Assembly: GCF_900106775.1 (NCBI RefSeq)
Contig: NZ_FNNQ01000003.1
Span: 1 to 64,000, forward strand
DNA length: 64,000 nt
Source: Marininema mesophilum
Lineage (GTDB): Bacteria; Bacillota; Bacilli; Thermoactinomycetales; DSM-45169
Direction of reading: 5' to 3'
Shown here: in pieces, positions 8,371 to 16,300 of the stretch
How positions within the stretch are numbered: the stretch's first letter is position 1
How the letters are laid out: each line of letters opens with the position of its first letter
Notes under the pieces: generated by a model
The model's input: the letters and a program-made list of their open reading frames with translations, nothing else
Told to the model about the DNA's origin: nothing
Databases searched by the model: none
Program-made: the position numbers and the translations under genes

Positions 8371-9612
8371 ATGGCTGTGGTATTGCGTTGGCGTTTGGCA
8401 GGGGAGTTTATCCAAAACATGATTTTCTGGTGTATCTTCCCCTTTATGGCTCTTTATCTGACTCAATTGATGGGGGCAAGTCGTGCGGGATTGTATCTTG
8501 CCCTCTCCCAGGTCTTTGCGGTAGTAGCTGGGCTGATTGGAGGAACTCTAGCGGATCGTTGGGGGCGAAAATCCGTTATCAAATTGACATCGCTAGGGTT
8601 TGTGGTGGCACTGGTGTTGTTTCTTTTGGCTAGCGGAATCCACTCGGTGGTACTCTTTTGGTTTGCCTTTACGCTGCTTAGTTTGTGTAATACTCTTTAC
8701 ATTCCAGCGAGTCGGGCGATGGTATCCGATTTGATTTCAGTTGAGGAGCGCAACCAAGTTTACGCTCGTTTTTACACCACTTTCAATATCGCTGTGATCT
8801 CGGGGCCAATCATCGGGAGTCTTCTATTTTTCCGCTATCCCATGCCCTTTTTTGCGATGGCGTTGGCTTTGGGTTTGGTGATTGTATGGATTAGTTATGT
8901 TAAAACAAACGAGACGTATCGCATTCAAGGAGAAACTAGCAAAGAGAAACCCAGGAGTTTCTGGGCGGAAAATCTTCGTGCTTATCGTCAGGTTGGTAAA
9001 GATCCGGTTCTCTTTTTGTTTATTCTCGCAGGTGTCTTTGTTGCCCAAGCCTTTATGCAATTGGAAATCCTCTTTCCACTGATGATCAAAGAAAGATTGT
9101 CTCTAGGTTCTATCGGAGAATGGAAGATTTATGCTAATGACTTTTACTCGTGGATGCTCGCCCTTAACGGGATGCTCGTTGTCTTATTTACGAATGCCAT
9201 GGCTAAGTGGATGAAATCAACACCGCAAAAGTGGGTGTTTGTGATCTCTAGTTTGTTGTACGGAGTAGCCATCATCACCTTTGCAGAGTCCTACTCCTAT
9301 AGCATCGTAATGATAGGCATTTTTCTCTTTACTTGGGCGGAGCTCATGATTGTGAGTGTACAGGAGGGGTTTGTCTCAGAAATCGCTCCCGAGGATCGAA
9401 GAGGGACCTATTTTGCCGCGGCCCAGTTGCGATTTGTGCTTGGCCGGTTGATAGCCCCTCAGTTTTTGTTGCTATTGCCCCTCCTCTCAATGAAATGGAC
9501 GCTCCTAATGGTTGCGCTGTTTCCATTGATAAGTGGACTTTTGTATGGGGTGATGTTTTCCCTCTGGTTGCGGAGGAAAAGAGTGCGAGTGGATGAGAAA
9601 TTAGCTGGGTAA
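8371..9612 (+). CDS. MFS exporter of the peptide synthetase operon
   Basis: The 413-residue protein has about 12 membrane segments and the MFS loop motif GGTLADRWGRKSV after helix 2. It starts 4 bases after the synthetase stop codon, so the two genes are almost certainly co-transcribed and co-translated. The likely job is export of, or self-resistance to, the product of the synthetase, which is an inference from position. A weak terminator follows. Confidence 0.88.
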   Translation: MAVVLRWRLAGEFIQNMIFWCIFPFMALYLTQLMGASRAGLYLALSQVFAVVAGLIGGTLADRWGRKSVIKLTSLGFVVALVLFLLASGIHSVVLFWFAFTLLSLCNTLYIPASRAMVSDLISVEERNQVYARFYTTFNIAVISGPIIGSLLFFRYPMPFFAMALALGLVIVWISYVKTNETYRIQGETSKEKPRSFWAENLRAYRQVGKDPVLFLFILAGVFVAQAFMQLEILFPLMIKERLSLGSIGEWKIYANDFYSWMLALNGMLVVLFTNAMAKWMKSTPQKWVFVISSLLYGVAIITFAESYSYSIVMIGIFLFTWAELMIVSVQEGFVSEIAPEDRRGTYFAAAQLRFVLGRLIAPQFLLLLPLLSMKWTLLMVALFPLISGLLYGVMFSLWLRRKRVRVDEKLAG

Positions 9613-9626
9613 GGAGGCATAAATGC

Positions 9627-9646
9627 CCAACCTAGTTGGATTTTTT
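9627..9646 (+). terminator. Weak terminator after the MFS gene
   Basis: CCAAC-CTA-GTTGG followed by ATTTTTT. The stem is only 5 bp, but the T-run is good. Confidence 0.45.
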
Positions 9647-9671
9647 GGTAGTTTCTTCCGTGGTAGATTGG

Positions 9672-9677
9672 TATAAT
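9672..9677 (+). promoter_or_regulatory. Extended -10 promoter of type I toxin locus 1
   Basis: TGGTATAAT, an extended -10 element, about 67 bases before the toxin start codon. No convincing -35 element is seen at 17 bases. Confidence 0.5.
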
Positions 9678-9743
9678 AAAAGAACCAACGCGAGTGACAG
9701 GCCGGGGGCCGGTCGCAACTCCCTATGGAAGGGGGTGCGGCCT

Positions 9744-9866
9744 ATGCTGGAGAAGATCGTGTTGATCTTCACCCTGCTACGTGGTTTGCTCGAAATCTGG
9801 CGTTTTGTAAGCGAAAGAAATTCCAGAAAACACAGCAAACGCCCCCGGTCTAAGCGTAACGGTTAG
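9744..9866 (+). CDS. Candidate type I toxin peptide 1 (40 aa)
   Basis: The 40-residue peptide has a hydrophobic N-terminal half (MLEKIVLIFTLLRGLLEIW) and a strongly basic tail, the usual build of small membrane toxins of type I systems. The start is ATG 9744 with GGAAGGGGG upstream. That Shine-Dalgarno can be hidden by pairing of AGGCCG (near 9699) with CGGCCT (9738-9743) and of ACTCCC with the G-run. The stop codon lies inside a large hairpin shared with a convergent transcript. The bases just before ATG closely match those before the 25-aa toxin near 33.7 kb. The frame is open upstream to 9636, but that start has no ribosome binding site. The toxic activity is inferred. Confidence 0.6.
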   Translation: MLEKIVLIFTLLRGLLEIWRFVSERNSRKHSKRPRSKRNG

Positions 9867-9894
9867 CGGCCAGATCGCTTAGCTGGGGGCGTTT
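9837..9894. terminator. Shared hairpin at the convergent 3' ends of toxin locus 1
   Basis: AAACGCCCCCGGTCTAAGCG pairs almost perfectly with the stretch 9876-9894. It contains the toxin stop codon and forms the overlap between toxin mRNA and the proposed antisense RNA. Confidence 0.65.
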
Positions 9895-9981
9895 GTAATA
9901 ACACCTTCTAGTGCGGCCGGCCTAAGCCAGCGTTTGGTGCATAGACAGTCGGGTGCCAGCCCGGCTGTCTTTGATATTCTA
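9837..9981 (-). ncRNA. Candidate antitoxin RNA of type I locus 1
   Basis: On the minus strand TTTACA (10010-10015) and TAAAAT (9987-9992) are 17 bases apart and would start an RNA near 9980. The RNA begins with a hairpin (GACAGCCGGG / CCCGACTGTC, 9946-9971), carries GGCCGCAC, the exact complement of GTGCGGCC just before the toxin ATG, and ends in the shared hairpin. This is the arrangement of a type I antitoxin that overlaps the toxin mRNA at its 3' end. The existence of the RNA is inferred from sequence only. Confidence 0.5.
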
Positions 9982-10104
9982 TGTTTATTTTACCCAAAGT
10001 ATTTAACCCTGTAAACCGAATAACTGACACTACCTTGCTTTTCTTGTGGAAGTGACAACAAAAAATTCGATTAAATCGAAGGACTATTCTTATACGATAT
10101 ATGG

Positions 10105-10200
10105 ATATATGGGCTTGATACATAAGGAAGTGCCAGTGGTATATCCCACAGCGCCCGAAGGAAGTGCCCTTGGGGTGGCTTCAGCTGTGGGAGTGTCAAT
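10105..10200 (+). mobile_element. Solitary IS200/IS605-type right end (omega-RNA-like)
   Basis: CCCACAGC (10145-10152) pairs with GCTGTGGG (10184-10191), enclosing GTGCCCTTGGGGTGGCTTCA, and the block ends GGGAGTGTCAA. This is the form of the tnpB 3' end that is transcribed as the guide scaffold in IS605/IS1341-type elements. No tnpB lies next to it. It abuts the 3' end of the NUDIX gene. Confidence 0.5.
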
Positions 10201-10202
10201 GG

Positions 10203-10838
10203 TTATTCATTAATTAATTCCTGGTGGTTACATAGTAATCTAGCAACCCATCGGAAGGACTCATCGTTGGGTGCGTACACCCTATAATTAGTGTTGAGAT
10301 TATCATAATTGATAATGGATATGTGGTGCTCCATTAGCTGTTGAATAGTTAGGTTCTCTTCTAAAAGTGACCACTTTGAGGGTTCAATAAGTATCAATCC
10401 TAGTACTTCATTTAATGGTTCTATCGTATCGTGGGAATTGTCCGTTAGATACATGATGTAGTAGGTATACTCACCACTTGGTAGACCCTCACGGTAGGGT
10501 TTGTTTGTATCTTGGTTCTTTTTAAACTGGAATAGAAATGGACTTGGATGATCTATACACTGCACTTCTTGTATATGATTTGTATCAAGATTATGCAGAT
10601 AGGTTATGGGGGAGTCTTTGAAACTCACAGTTAGACCTACTTCTTCTAACGCTTCACGTTTGGCACATTGAATAGGAGTTTCATCTATCTCTTGTCCACC
10701 GCCGACTGCGCCAACACGATAGTAACTTTGTTTATTGATGGAGTCTAAGGCAACAACTAAACGTCTATTTTTTAGGATGATAACCCCGGCGCAAAAGGGT
10801 TGTTGATAAGTAAGTTCTTTAACGTTAATGGTATTCAT
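10203..10838 (-). CDS. NUDIX hydrolase
   Basis: The 211-residue protein has a complete Nudix box, GX5EX7REUXEEXGU, seen as GGGQEIDETPIQCAKREALEEVGL in two parts (residues about 49-72): the leading Gly and Glu, and then REALEEVG. The family hydrolyses nucleoside diphosphates linked to another group; the substrate here is unknown. The start at 10838 follows AAGGATAG. It is a single gene, divergent from the lysine regulator. A possible T-box relic lies in its upstream region. Confidence 0.85.
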   Translation of the reverse strand: MNTINVKELTYQQPFCAGVIILKNRRLVVALDSINKQSYYRVGAVGGGQEIDETPIQCAKREALEEVGLTVSFKDSPITYLHNLDTNHIQEVQCIDHPSPFLFQFKKNQDTNKPYREGLPSGEYTYYIMYLTDNSHDTIEPLNEVLGLILIEPSKWSLLEENLTIQQLMEHHISIINYDNLNTNYRVYAPNDESFRWVARLLCNHQELINE

Positions 10839-10964
10839 AATCTATCCTTCTTACCTATACAAGTTTTTATATTTGAATTATATATGATCAGTTGGGTGTA
10901 ACCCTCCCGTATAAATAATTAATTCAGTAGATTTTTCTCTACGTAAGAATAGATGTTTGTCCGA

Positions 10965-11025
10965 ATTAATGTTGGTACCACCGCTGGAGGGATCTCGTCC
11001 AAATACAACCCTCACCGGATTTTAC
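10965..11025 (-). promoter_or_regulatory. T-box-like sequence upstream of the NUDIX gene (weak)
   Basis: On the minus strand the sequence reads GGACGAGATCCCTCC then AGCGGTGGTACCAAC. The GGTGGTACC core resembles the T-box antiterminator bulge (usually GGGTGGTACCGCG), but the trailing GCG is missing. It may be a decayed leader. Nothing else is recognised between 10839 and 11130. Confidence 0.25.
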
Positions 11026-11136
11026 TGAGGTAATAAAGTGCTGAGACTGCAATGGCAGAAGTGGGATAGATCGATCCAGAGCTAAATAATTGAATAGTGG
11101 CATATGGCATTTAAACAAATCCGGACAAATGGACGA

Positions 11137-11200
11137 TGCCGAATCTTTTGTATACACTAGAGGTGACGGAAATTCGGCACCAACTGACCACTTTTCGGCA
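11137..11200. promoter_or_regulatory. Candidate operator cluster of the lysine regulator
   Basis: TGCCGAA occurs at 11137-11143, and its complement TTCGGCA at 11173-11179 and 11194-11200, just before the regulator gene. The same motif occurs upstream of the sigma-54 promoter at 12631. I infer binding by the regulator itself. Confidence 0.5.
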
Positions 11201-11223
11201 GTTGTGGCAAGGGGGATTCCAAG

Positions 11224-12618
11224 ATGGGGCCTGCGTTGTCTGAGCGTATGCTATGGGAAGTGTTGCACTGCATCGATGAGGGCATTCACGTCGTGGACAG
11301 CGAGGGATTTACCGTTTTTTATAATCATGTTGCGGCAAATTTGGATGGTTTGCCTCAGAAAGAAGTGATGGGAACCCATGTTTTAGAAGCGTTTCCATCC
11401 TTGACACCAAAGACGAGTACGCTGATGAGGGTAATGGAGACAGGAGAACCTCTCCTCGATCAACGTCAAGCTTATACGAATCGGCGGGGAAAGCGTGTAG
11501 TGACGGTAAATAGTACCCTGCCATTGCTGGTGGATGGGGTGAAGGTAGGAGCTCTTGAGGTGGCCAAGGATGTGACCCGCATCCAGGAGTTATCCGATAA
11601 GGTCATCGACCTACAGAGTCGCATCGGAAAATCTCCTTCAGGGGAAATGACCGAGAGGGGCCTTTATCATTTTGACGAGATTATTACAGGGGATGTTCGG
11701 ATGTTACAGGAAATCGGGCGTGCGCGTAGGGCTGCGGCTACACGCTCTCCGGTACTCGTGATTGGGGAAACGGGTACGGGAAAAGAACTTCTCGTCCAAT
11801 CGATTCATTCGGCCTCCCCCCGTCGCAATCAGCCATTTATCGCGCAAAATTGTGCAGCGTTGCCGGCGGCTCTGTTGGAAGGGATTCTTTTTGGTACGAC
11901 ACGGGGAGCCTTTACGGGGGCAGAGGATCGGCCGGGGTTGTTTGAATTGGCGGCGGGTGGAACATTATTTTTGGATGAGATCCATGCGATGCCTGTAGAT
12001 TTGCAAGCAAAGCTTTTGCGGGCACTGGAGGATCGCGTGGTACGGAGAGTGGGGGATATACGTACACGGGTGGTGGATGTACGAATTTTTGCTGCTTCCA
12101 ATGAGCCCCCGGAAGTCAGTGTGCGAGAAGGGCGACTCAGAAAGGATCTCTATTATCGATTACATGTCGTTCGAGTTCAGGTCCCACCATTACGAGAGAG
12201 GGATGGCGATGTATCCCTACTCACTGGTCATTTTATTGGTAAATATAACGAACGTTTTGGGATGAAGGTGAAGGGGTTATCCCCAGATGTAAGGAAGCGC
12301 TTTGCTTCCTATGACTGGCCAGGCAATGTACGAGAGTTGGAAAATGTGATTGAAGGTGCGATGAATCTGGTCGAGGGGGAAGAGATTGGAAGCGAACATT
12401 TACCAGTGCAAATGGAGTTAACCCAGCAAAGGTCCGATTCCATTGAGGAGCTTCCTGAAGAAATCCCTTTACCAGAAAAGCTTCACGAAGTCGAGCGAAC
12501 GTGGGTAAAACGGGCATTGCAGGAGTGTGGTGGAAATGTGAATCAGGCCGCTGTTCGTTTGGGCATTCCAAGACAAACGCTTCAATATAAGCTCCGTAAG
12601 TTGGATTTAAGGAGCTGA
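11224..12618 (+). CDS. Sigma-54-dependent PAS/AAA+/Fis regulator of lysine degradation
   Basis: The 464-residue enhancer-binding protein has a PAS-like sensor (about 10-115), an AAA+ domain with Walker A GETGTGKE, the sigma-54 contact loop GAFTGA and Walker B GGTLFLDEI, and a C-terminal Fis-type helix-turn-helix (NQAAVRLGIPRQTLQYKL). AAGGGGG lies 8 bases before the ATG. It sits directly upstream of a GG-N10-GC promoter and the kdd-kam genes, so it very likely activates them with RpoN in response to a small ligand sensed by PAS. Repeated TGCCGAA sites near its own start suggest autoregulation. It is RocR-like in build. Confidence 0.9.
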   Translation: MGPALSERMLWEVLHCIDEGIHVVDSEGFTVFYNHVAANLDGLPQKEVMGTHVLEAFPSLTPKTSTLMRVMETGEPLLDQRQAYTNRRGKRVVTVNSTLPLLVDGVKVGALEVAKDVTRIQELSDKVIDLQSRIGKSPSGEMTERGLYHFDEIITGDVRMLQEIGRARRAAATRSPVLVIGETGTGKELLVQSIHSASPRRNQPFIAQNCAALPAALLEGILFGTTRGAFTGAEDRPGLFELAAGGTLFLDEIHAMPVDLQAKLLRALEDRVVRRVGDIRTRVVDVRIFAASNEPPEVSVREGRLRKDLYYRLHVVRVQVPPLRERDGDVSLLTGHFIGKYNERFGMKVKGLSPDVRKRFASYDWPGNVRELENVIEGAMNLVEGEEIGSEHLPVQMELTQQRSDSIEELPEEIPLPEKLHEVERTWVKRALQECGGNVNQAAVRLGIPRQTLQYKLRKLDLRS

Positions 12619-12630
12619 TTAACCTATAGG

Positions 12631-12647
12631 TGCCGAAAATTAGGCGA
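12631..12647. promoter_or_regulatory. Candidate upstream activator site (UAS)
   Basis: TGCCGAAAATTAGGCGA is an imperfect palindrome 50-66 bases upstream of the -24 element. Its half-site TGCCGAA also occurs three times before the regulator gene. Confidence 0.5.
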
Positions 12648-12670
12648 TTAATGATTAGGGATTCCCTGAA

Positions 12671-12696
12671 AGTCGCGTCGGAGCGGCTTTTTTGTT
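12671..12696 (+). terminator. Terminator of the sigma-54 regulator gene
   Basis: AGTCGC and GCGGCT form a 6-bp stem (one G-U pair) followed by TTTTTT, just before the sigma-54 promoter. Confidence 0.6.
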
Positions 12697-12712
12697 TTGG
12701 CATGGATTTTGC
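12697..12712 (+). promoter_or_regulatory. Sigma-54 (-24/-12) promoter of the kdd-kam operon
   Basis: TTGGCATGGATTTTGC has the invariant GG and GC spaced by exactly 10 bases, as RpoN promoters require. Confidence 0.85.
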
Positions 12713-12768
12713 ATTATTTATTATTTGAAGAATAAGTCTACTGTTTGGAGGAAGTGGGTGAAACGAAG

Positions 12769-13830
12769 GTGGTAAGTAACGAAAAACAAGGCCATCGATT
12801 CGGTTTGCACCGTGTGGTGGAGCCAAAGGGGCTTTTGCCCCAGCCAGCTTGGAAGCTCGATGCGGACCCGATCTGCCTGGACAATGAAATGCTCATCGAT
12901 GTTTCTTGCCTCAATATCGATTCTGCTTCCTTTAATCAACTGAAAGAAAGTTGTGAACAGGATCCATCCCAAATCCGGGAGCGCGTTTTGGAAATTGTGC
13001 GAGAGCGGGGGAAAATGCACAATCCAGTCACTGGGTCAGGTGGGATGCTAATCGGTCGAGTAGAAGAGATCGGTGCTGGATTCCCTAGTGAGGGGATTCA
13101 GGTGGGGGATCGAGTGGCTACATTGGTCTCCCTCACCTTGACACCTCTGTTATTGGAGGAGATCGAGGAGATCAACATGAAAACAGGACAGATCCATATT
13201 CGTGGAAAAGCAATCTTATTCGCAAGTGGTCCCTTTGCGGTGTTACCGGAGGATTTACCGGAAACCTTATCTCTAGCAGTGCTAGATGTTTGTGGTGCTC
13301 CAGCACAGACGGATCGGCTAGTAAAAGAAGGGGACACGGTGGTGATCCTTGGAGCAGGTGGTAAGTCGGGGCTACTTTCCCTCTGCCGGGCTCGGATGAA
13401 AGCAGGTGCAAGTGGCCGTGTGATCGCATTGGAATCCAATGAAGCGGCATGCACTCAGATTGAAGAGTTAGGCTGGGCAGATCATGTAGCCCAGGTAGAT
13501 GCTCGGAATCCGGTCGCAGTTCTGGAGGCCGTTGAAAAACTGACGAATGGAGAGCTGGCAGATTTAACGGTGAACTGTGTCAATGTTCCTGATACAGAGT
13601 TATCCGCTATTCTCGCCACAAGAGAGCAGGGTATTGCCTATTTTTTTAGTACCGCAGTGAAGTTTACCTCTGCAGCATTGGGGGCGGAGGGATTAGGTAA
13701 GGATGTACGCATGGAAATCGGGAATGGGTTTGCTCCTGGACATGCCGAATTGACATTGGATACAGTGCGAAGGTTTTCGTCTCTCCGTCGTCTATTTGAA
13801 GCCCGCTATGCGGCAACGACACATATGTGA
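12769..13830 (+). CDS. kdd: L-erythro-3,5-diaminohexanoate dehydrogenase
   Basis: The enzyme oxidatively deaminates 3,5-diaminohexanoate to 5-amino-3-oxohexanoate with NAD(P), in the anaerobic lysine pathway. The product of about 353 residues closely follows Clostridium Kdd: HRVVEPKG near the N-terminus, NIDSASF, NPVTGSGGMLIG, the nucleotide-binding VVILGAGGKSG and NCVNVPDTE. It is the first gene after the sigma-54 promoter. The start is uncertain: the longest frame begins with a TTG inside the GGAGGA ribosome binding site (12745), which is implausible. GTG 12769 puts the start close to the family N-terminus. Confidence 0.88.
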   Translation: MVSNEKQGHRFGLHRVVEPKGLLPQPAWKLDADPICLDNEMLIDVSCLNIDSASFNQLKESCEQDPSQIRERVLEIVRERGKMHNPVTGSGGMLIGRVEEIGAGFPSEGIQVGDRVATLVSLTLTPLLLEEIEEINMKTGQIHIRGKAILFASGPFAVLPEDLPETLSLAVLDVCGAPAQTDRLVKEGDTVVILGAGGKSGLLSLCRARMKAGASGRVIALESNEAACTQIEELGWADHVAQVDARNPVAVLEAVEKLTNGELADLTVNCVNVPDTELSAILATREQGIAYFFSTAVKFTSAALGAEGLGKDVRMEIGNGFAPGHAELTLDTVRRFSSLRRLFEARYAATTHM

Positions 13831-13890
13831 TGAAGGGTGGTTGAATCAGCACAACACAGAGTTTTCTAATCAGCGAAAGGGAGTGGGATC

Positions 13891-15216
13891 ATGGCACGAG
13901 ATTGGCGTGAGATCGAACTGTGGAAAGATGTAACCGAGGAACAGTGGAATGATTGGTTATGGCAGTTAACCCATACGATTCGTACTGTAGAGGACCTAAA
14001 AAAGGTGGTTAACCTAAAGGAGCATGAGGTGGGTGGTGTTGGGATTTCCCACAAGACGATCCCACTAAATATCACCCCCTACTATGCCTTGCAAATGGAT
14101 CCAGAAGACCCAACAGATCCAATCCGCATGCAGTCTGTACCGATTTCATCGGAGTTAGAGCACACCATCTATGACATGGAAGATCCCCTCTTGGAAGATA
14201 CGGATTCCCCGGTACCTGGTTTGACTCATCGTTATCCAGACCGCGTTCTTTTCCTGGTGACCAACCAGTGTTCCATGTATTGCCGTTATTGTACAAGGCG
14301 TCGTTTCTCCGGACAGGTAGGGATGGGAGTTGCCCGGCCGCAGATGGATGCTTGTATTGAATATATTCGGAATACACCGCAAGTACGTGATGTTCTCCTA
14401 TCTGGTGGGGATGGTCTACTCATCAATGACCGAATTTTAGAGTATGTGCTGAAAAATTTGCGGGAGATTCCTCATGTGGAGATTATCCGTATTGGAACCC
14501 GGGCACCGGTAGTATTTCCCCAGCGAATTACCGAAAATTTGTGTAACATCCTGAAAAAGTACCACCCTGTCTGGCTGAACACCCACTTTAATCATCCCTG
14601 TGAGCTTACTCCTGAGGCGATAAAATCATGTGAGATGTTAGCAGATGCAGGAGTACCCCTTGGGAACCAGGCGGTTATTTTGGCAGGGATCAATGACTGT
14701 CCCCATGTGATGAAACGGTTAAATTACGATCTCGTAAAAATCCGCGTTCGCCCCTACTATATTTATCAATGTGATTTATCCGAGGGAATCGGCCATTTCC
14801 GTGCACCTGTATCCAAAGGGTTGGAAATTATGGAGTACCTGCGTGGTCATAGCTCGGGTTACTCTGTCCCCACCTTCGTAGTCGATGCGCCAGGTGGTGG
14901 AGGTAAAATCCCACTTGCACCAAACTATATCATCTCCCAAAGCTCTAAGAAAACAGTGATTCGTAATTTTGAAGGGGTTATTACTTCATATCCCGAGCCA
15001 GATGATTATCATGAACACGATTCGGAAAGCTGCGAGTTCTGCCAGGTAGCGGAAGGAAAGAACCTAGGAATTGCCTCCTTGATGTCGGATGAACGGATCA
15101 ATTTAGAGCCGAAGGTATTGTCTAGAGAAGATCGACGTGGGGAATTTGAGCGGCGCAAACGGAGAATTAAGGAGCCAAAGAAGAAAACCGTCACTGAATC
15201 CACGGAAGCCAATTAA
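13891..15216 (+). CDS. kamA: Lysine 2,3-aminomutase
   Basis: This radical-SAM, PLP-dependent enzyme converts L-lysine to L-beta-lysine, the first step of the pathway. The 441-residue protein shows the iron-sulfur motif CSMYCRYC, the PLP-lysine motif PGGGGK (about residue 345) and C-terminal cysteines in ESCEFC that resemble the zinc site of clostridial KamA. The ATG at 13891 follows AAAGGGAGTGG. It lies 60 bases after kdd and is followed within 2 bases by kamB. Confidence 0.95.
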   Translation: MARDWREIELWKDVTEEQWNDWLWQLTHTIRTVEDLKKVVNLKEHEVGGVGISHKTIPLNITPYYALQMDPEDPTDPIRMQSVPISSELEHTIYDMEDPLLEDTDSPVPGLTHRYPDRVLFLVTNQCSMYCRYCTRRRFSGQVGMGVARPQMDACIEYIRNTPQVRDVLLSGGDGLLINDRILEYVLKNLREIPHVEIIRIGTRAPVVFPQRITENLCNILKKYHPVWLNTHFNHPCELTPEAIKSCEMLADAGVPLGNQAVILAGINDCPHVMKRLNYDLVKIRVRPYYIYQCDLSEGIGHFRAPVSKGLEIMEYLRGHSSGYSVPTFVVDAPGGGGKIPLAPNYIISQSSKKTVIRNFEGVITSYPEPDDYHEHDSESCEFCQVAEGKNLGIASLMSDERINLEPKVLSREDRRGEFERRKRRIKEPKKKTVTESTEAN

Positions 15217-15217
15217 T

Positions 15218-16258
15218 ATGCTAAGCCGACTCGTGACCGGGGGAGATTGCTCCCTCGCCGTGATCGGCCTCGCAAAAAATGCGGGCAAGACTACGGTGTT
15301 AAATGCACTGGCGATGGAAGCCTCTCGCCAAGGAATGCCCACAGCTTTAATGAGTATAGGAGTGGATGGTGAAGAAAGAGATGTTTGGAGTGGGAGAGAG
15401 AAGCCGCCTGTACGAGTTCCCAGTGGTTTTTTGACGGCAACAGCATCCCCGTTATTGGAAGAGAGGCCAGGTGATTGGGAGATCCTAGCGGTGACCTCCC
15501 TTCACTCTGCCTTAGGGCCTATTGCGGTTGCCAAGGCGTTACGGAACACAACGGTGAAGCTGGCAGGGGTTACCACAGTGAGTCGTGTACAGGAAACCGA
15601 AGCGATCTTTCGGGAGCATGGAACACAGCTGACCTTGGTTGATGGGGCCTATGATCGACGCTCTGCCGCGAGTCCTCTAGTTACCCGAGCCGCTGTATGT
15701 GTAGTAGGGGCATCCCTTGCAAAGTCCCTCGATGACGTGGTAGATAAGACCCGAGCTGCTGTGCAATTGCTCACCCTTCCTATCGTTACAGACTCTTTAT
15801 TCATACAAGCGGGGGAAAGAGCGTGTGCAGAGGGAAAAGTCGTGGGGGTGGGAGAGGGAAAGGTTGAACCTTTTCCAATGCGCTCTTTATTAGCGGGATG
15901 GGATGGATTAAGGGAGCGATTAACCAGTTCCAGTGAGCATTGGCAGGGATTAGCGCTTCCAGGTGCTTTAACCGATGCGGTTTTGGAACGATTGATCTCC
16001 TTGCGGAAACCCCTTGCTCTCTGCTTGGCAGAGCCTACTCGTTGTTTTGTCTCTCTGGATGGGATGAAGCGTTACGCTCGATTAGGGGGAGAAATATCCT
16101 GCTTACGGTCGTTAGAGTTAAGAGCTGTTGCGATTAATCCGATCTCTCCAGAAGGGTGGAGTTTTAATCCCATGGAAATGCAGGAGCGAATTGAGGGTGT
16201 ATGTGGAGATATCCCCGTCATCGATGTTATGCGGGAGTGTCAAAGTTTCTCTGATTGA
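15218..16258 (+). CDS. kamB: KamB, putative lysine 5,6-aminomutase reactivase subunit
   Basis: The 346-residue protein starts 2 bases after kamA with GGAAG upstream; the frame is open into kamA (15137) but the earlier start is not needed. It has a P-loop-like element, GLAKNAGKTTVL, near residue 20. KamB is found between kamA and kamC in clostridial lysine clusters and is thought to act with KamC in re-activating the B12-dependent 5,6-aminomutase. The assignment rests mainly on position and on the N-terminal nucleotide-binding segment. Confidence 0.8.
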   Translation: MLSRLVTGGDCSLAVIGLAKNAGKTTVLNALAMEASRQGMPTALMSIGVDGEERDVWSGREKPPVRVPSGFLTATASPLLEERPGDWEILAVTSLHSALGPIAVAKALRNTTVKLAGVTTVSRVQETEAIFREHGTQLTLVDGAYDRRSAASPLVTRAAVCVVGASLAKSLDDVVDKTRAAVQLLTLPIVTDSLFIQAGERACAEGKVVGVGEGKVEPFPMRSLLAGWDGLRERLTSSSEHWQGLALPGALTDAVLERLISLRKPLALCLAEPTRCFVSLDGMKRYARLGGEISCLRSLELRAVAINPISPEGWSFNPMEMQERIEGVCGDIPVIDVMRECQSFSD

Positions 16259-16300
16259 AAAGAGCACGGACATCAGGAGCGCAGATAAAGGAGTGACAAC

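Noticed and set aside
9636..9743. N-terminal extension of the 40-aa toxin frame
   Set aside because: The earlier start lacks a ribosome binding site, and the region holds the promoter and structured leader of the short gene.
11036..11060. GTGCTGAGACTGC as part of a TPP riboswitch
   Set aside because: The other conserved TPP elements are absent, and the downstream gene is not a thiamin gene.
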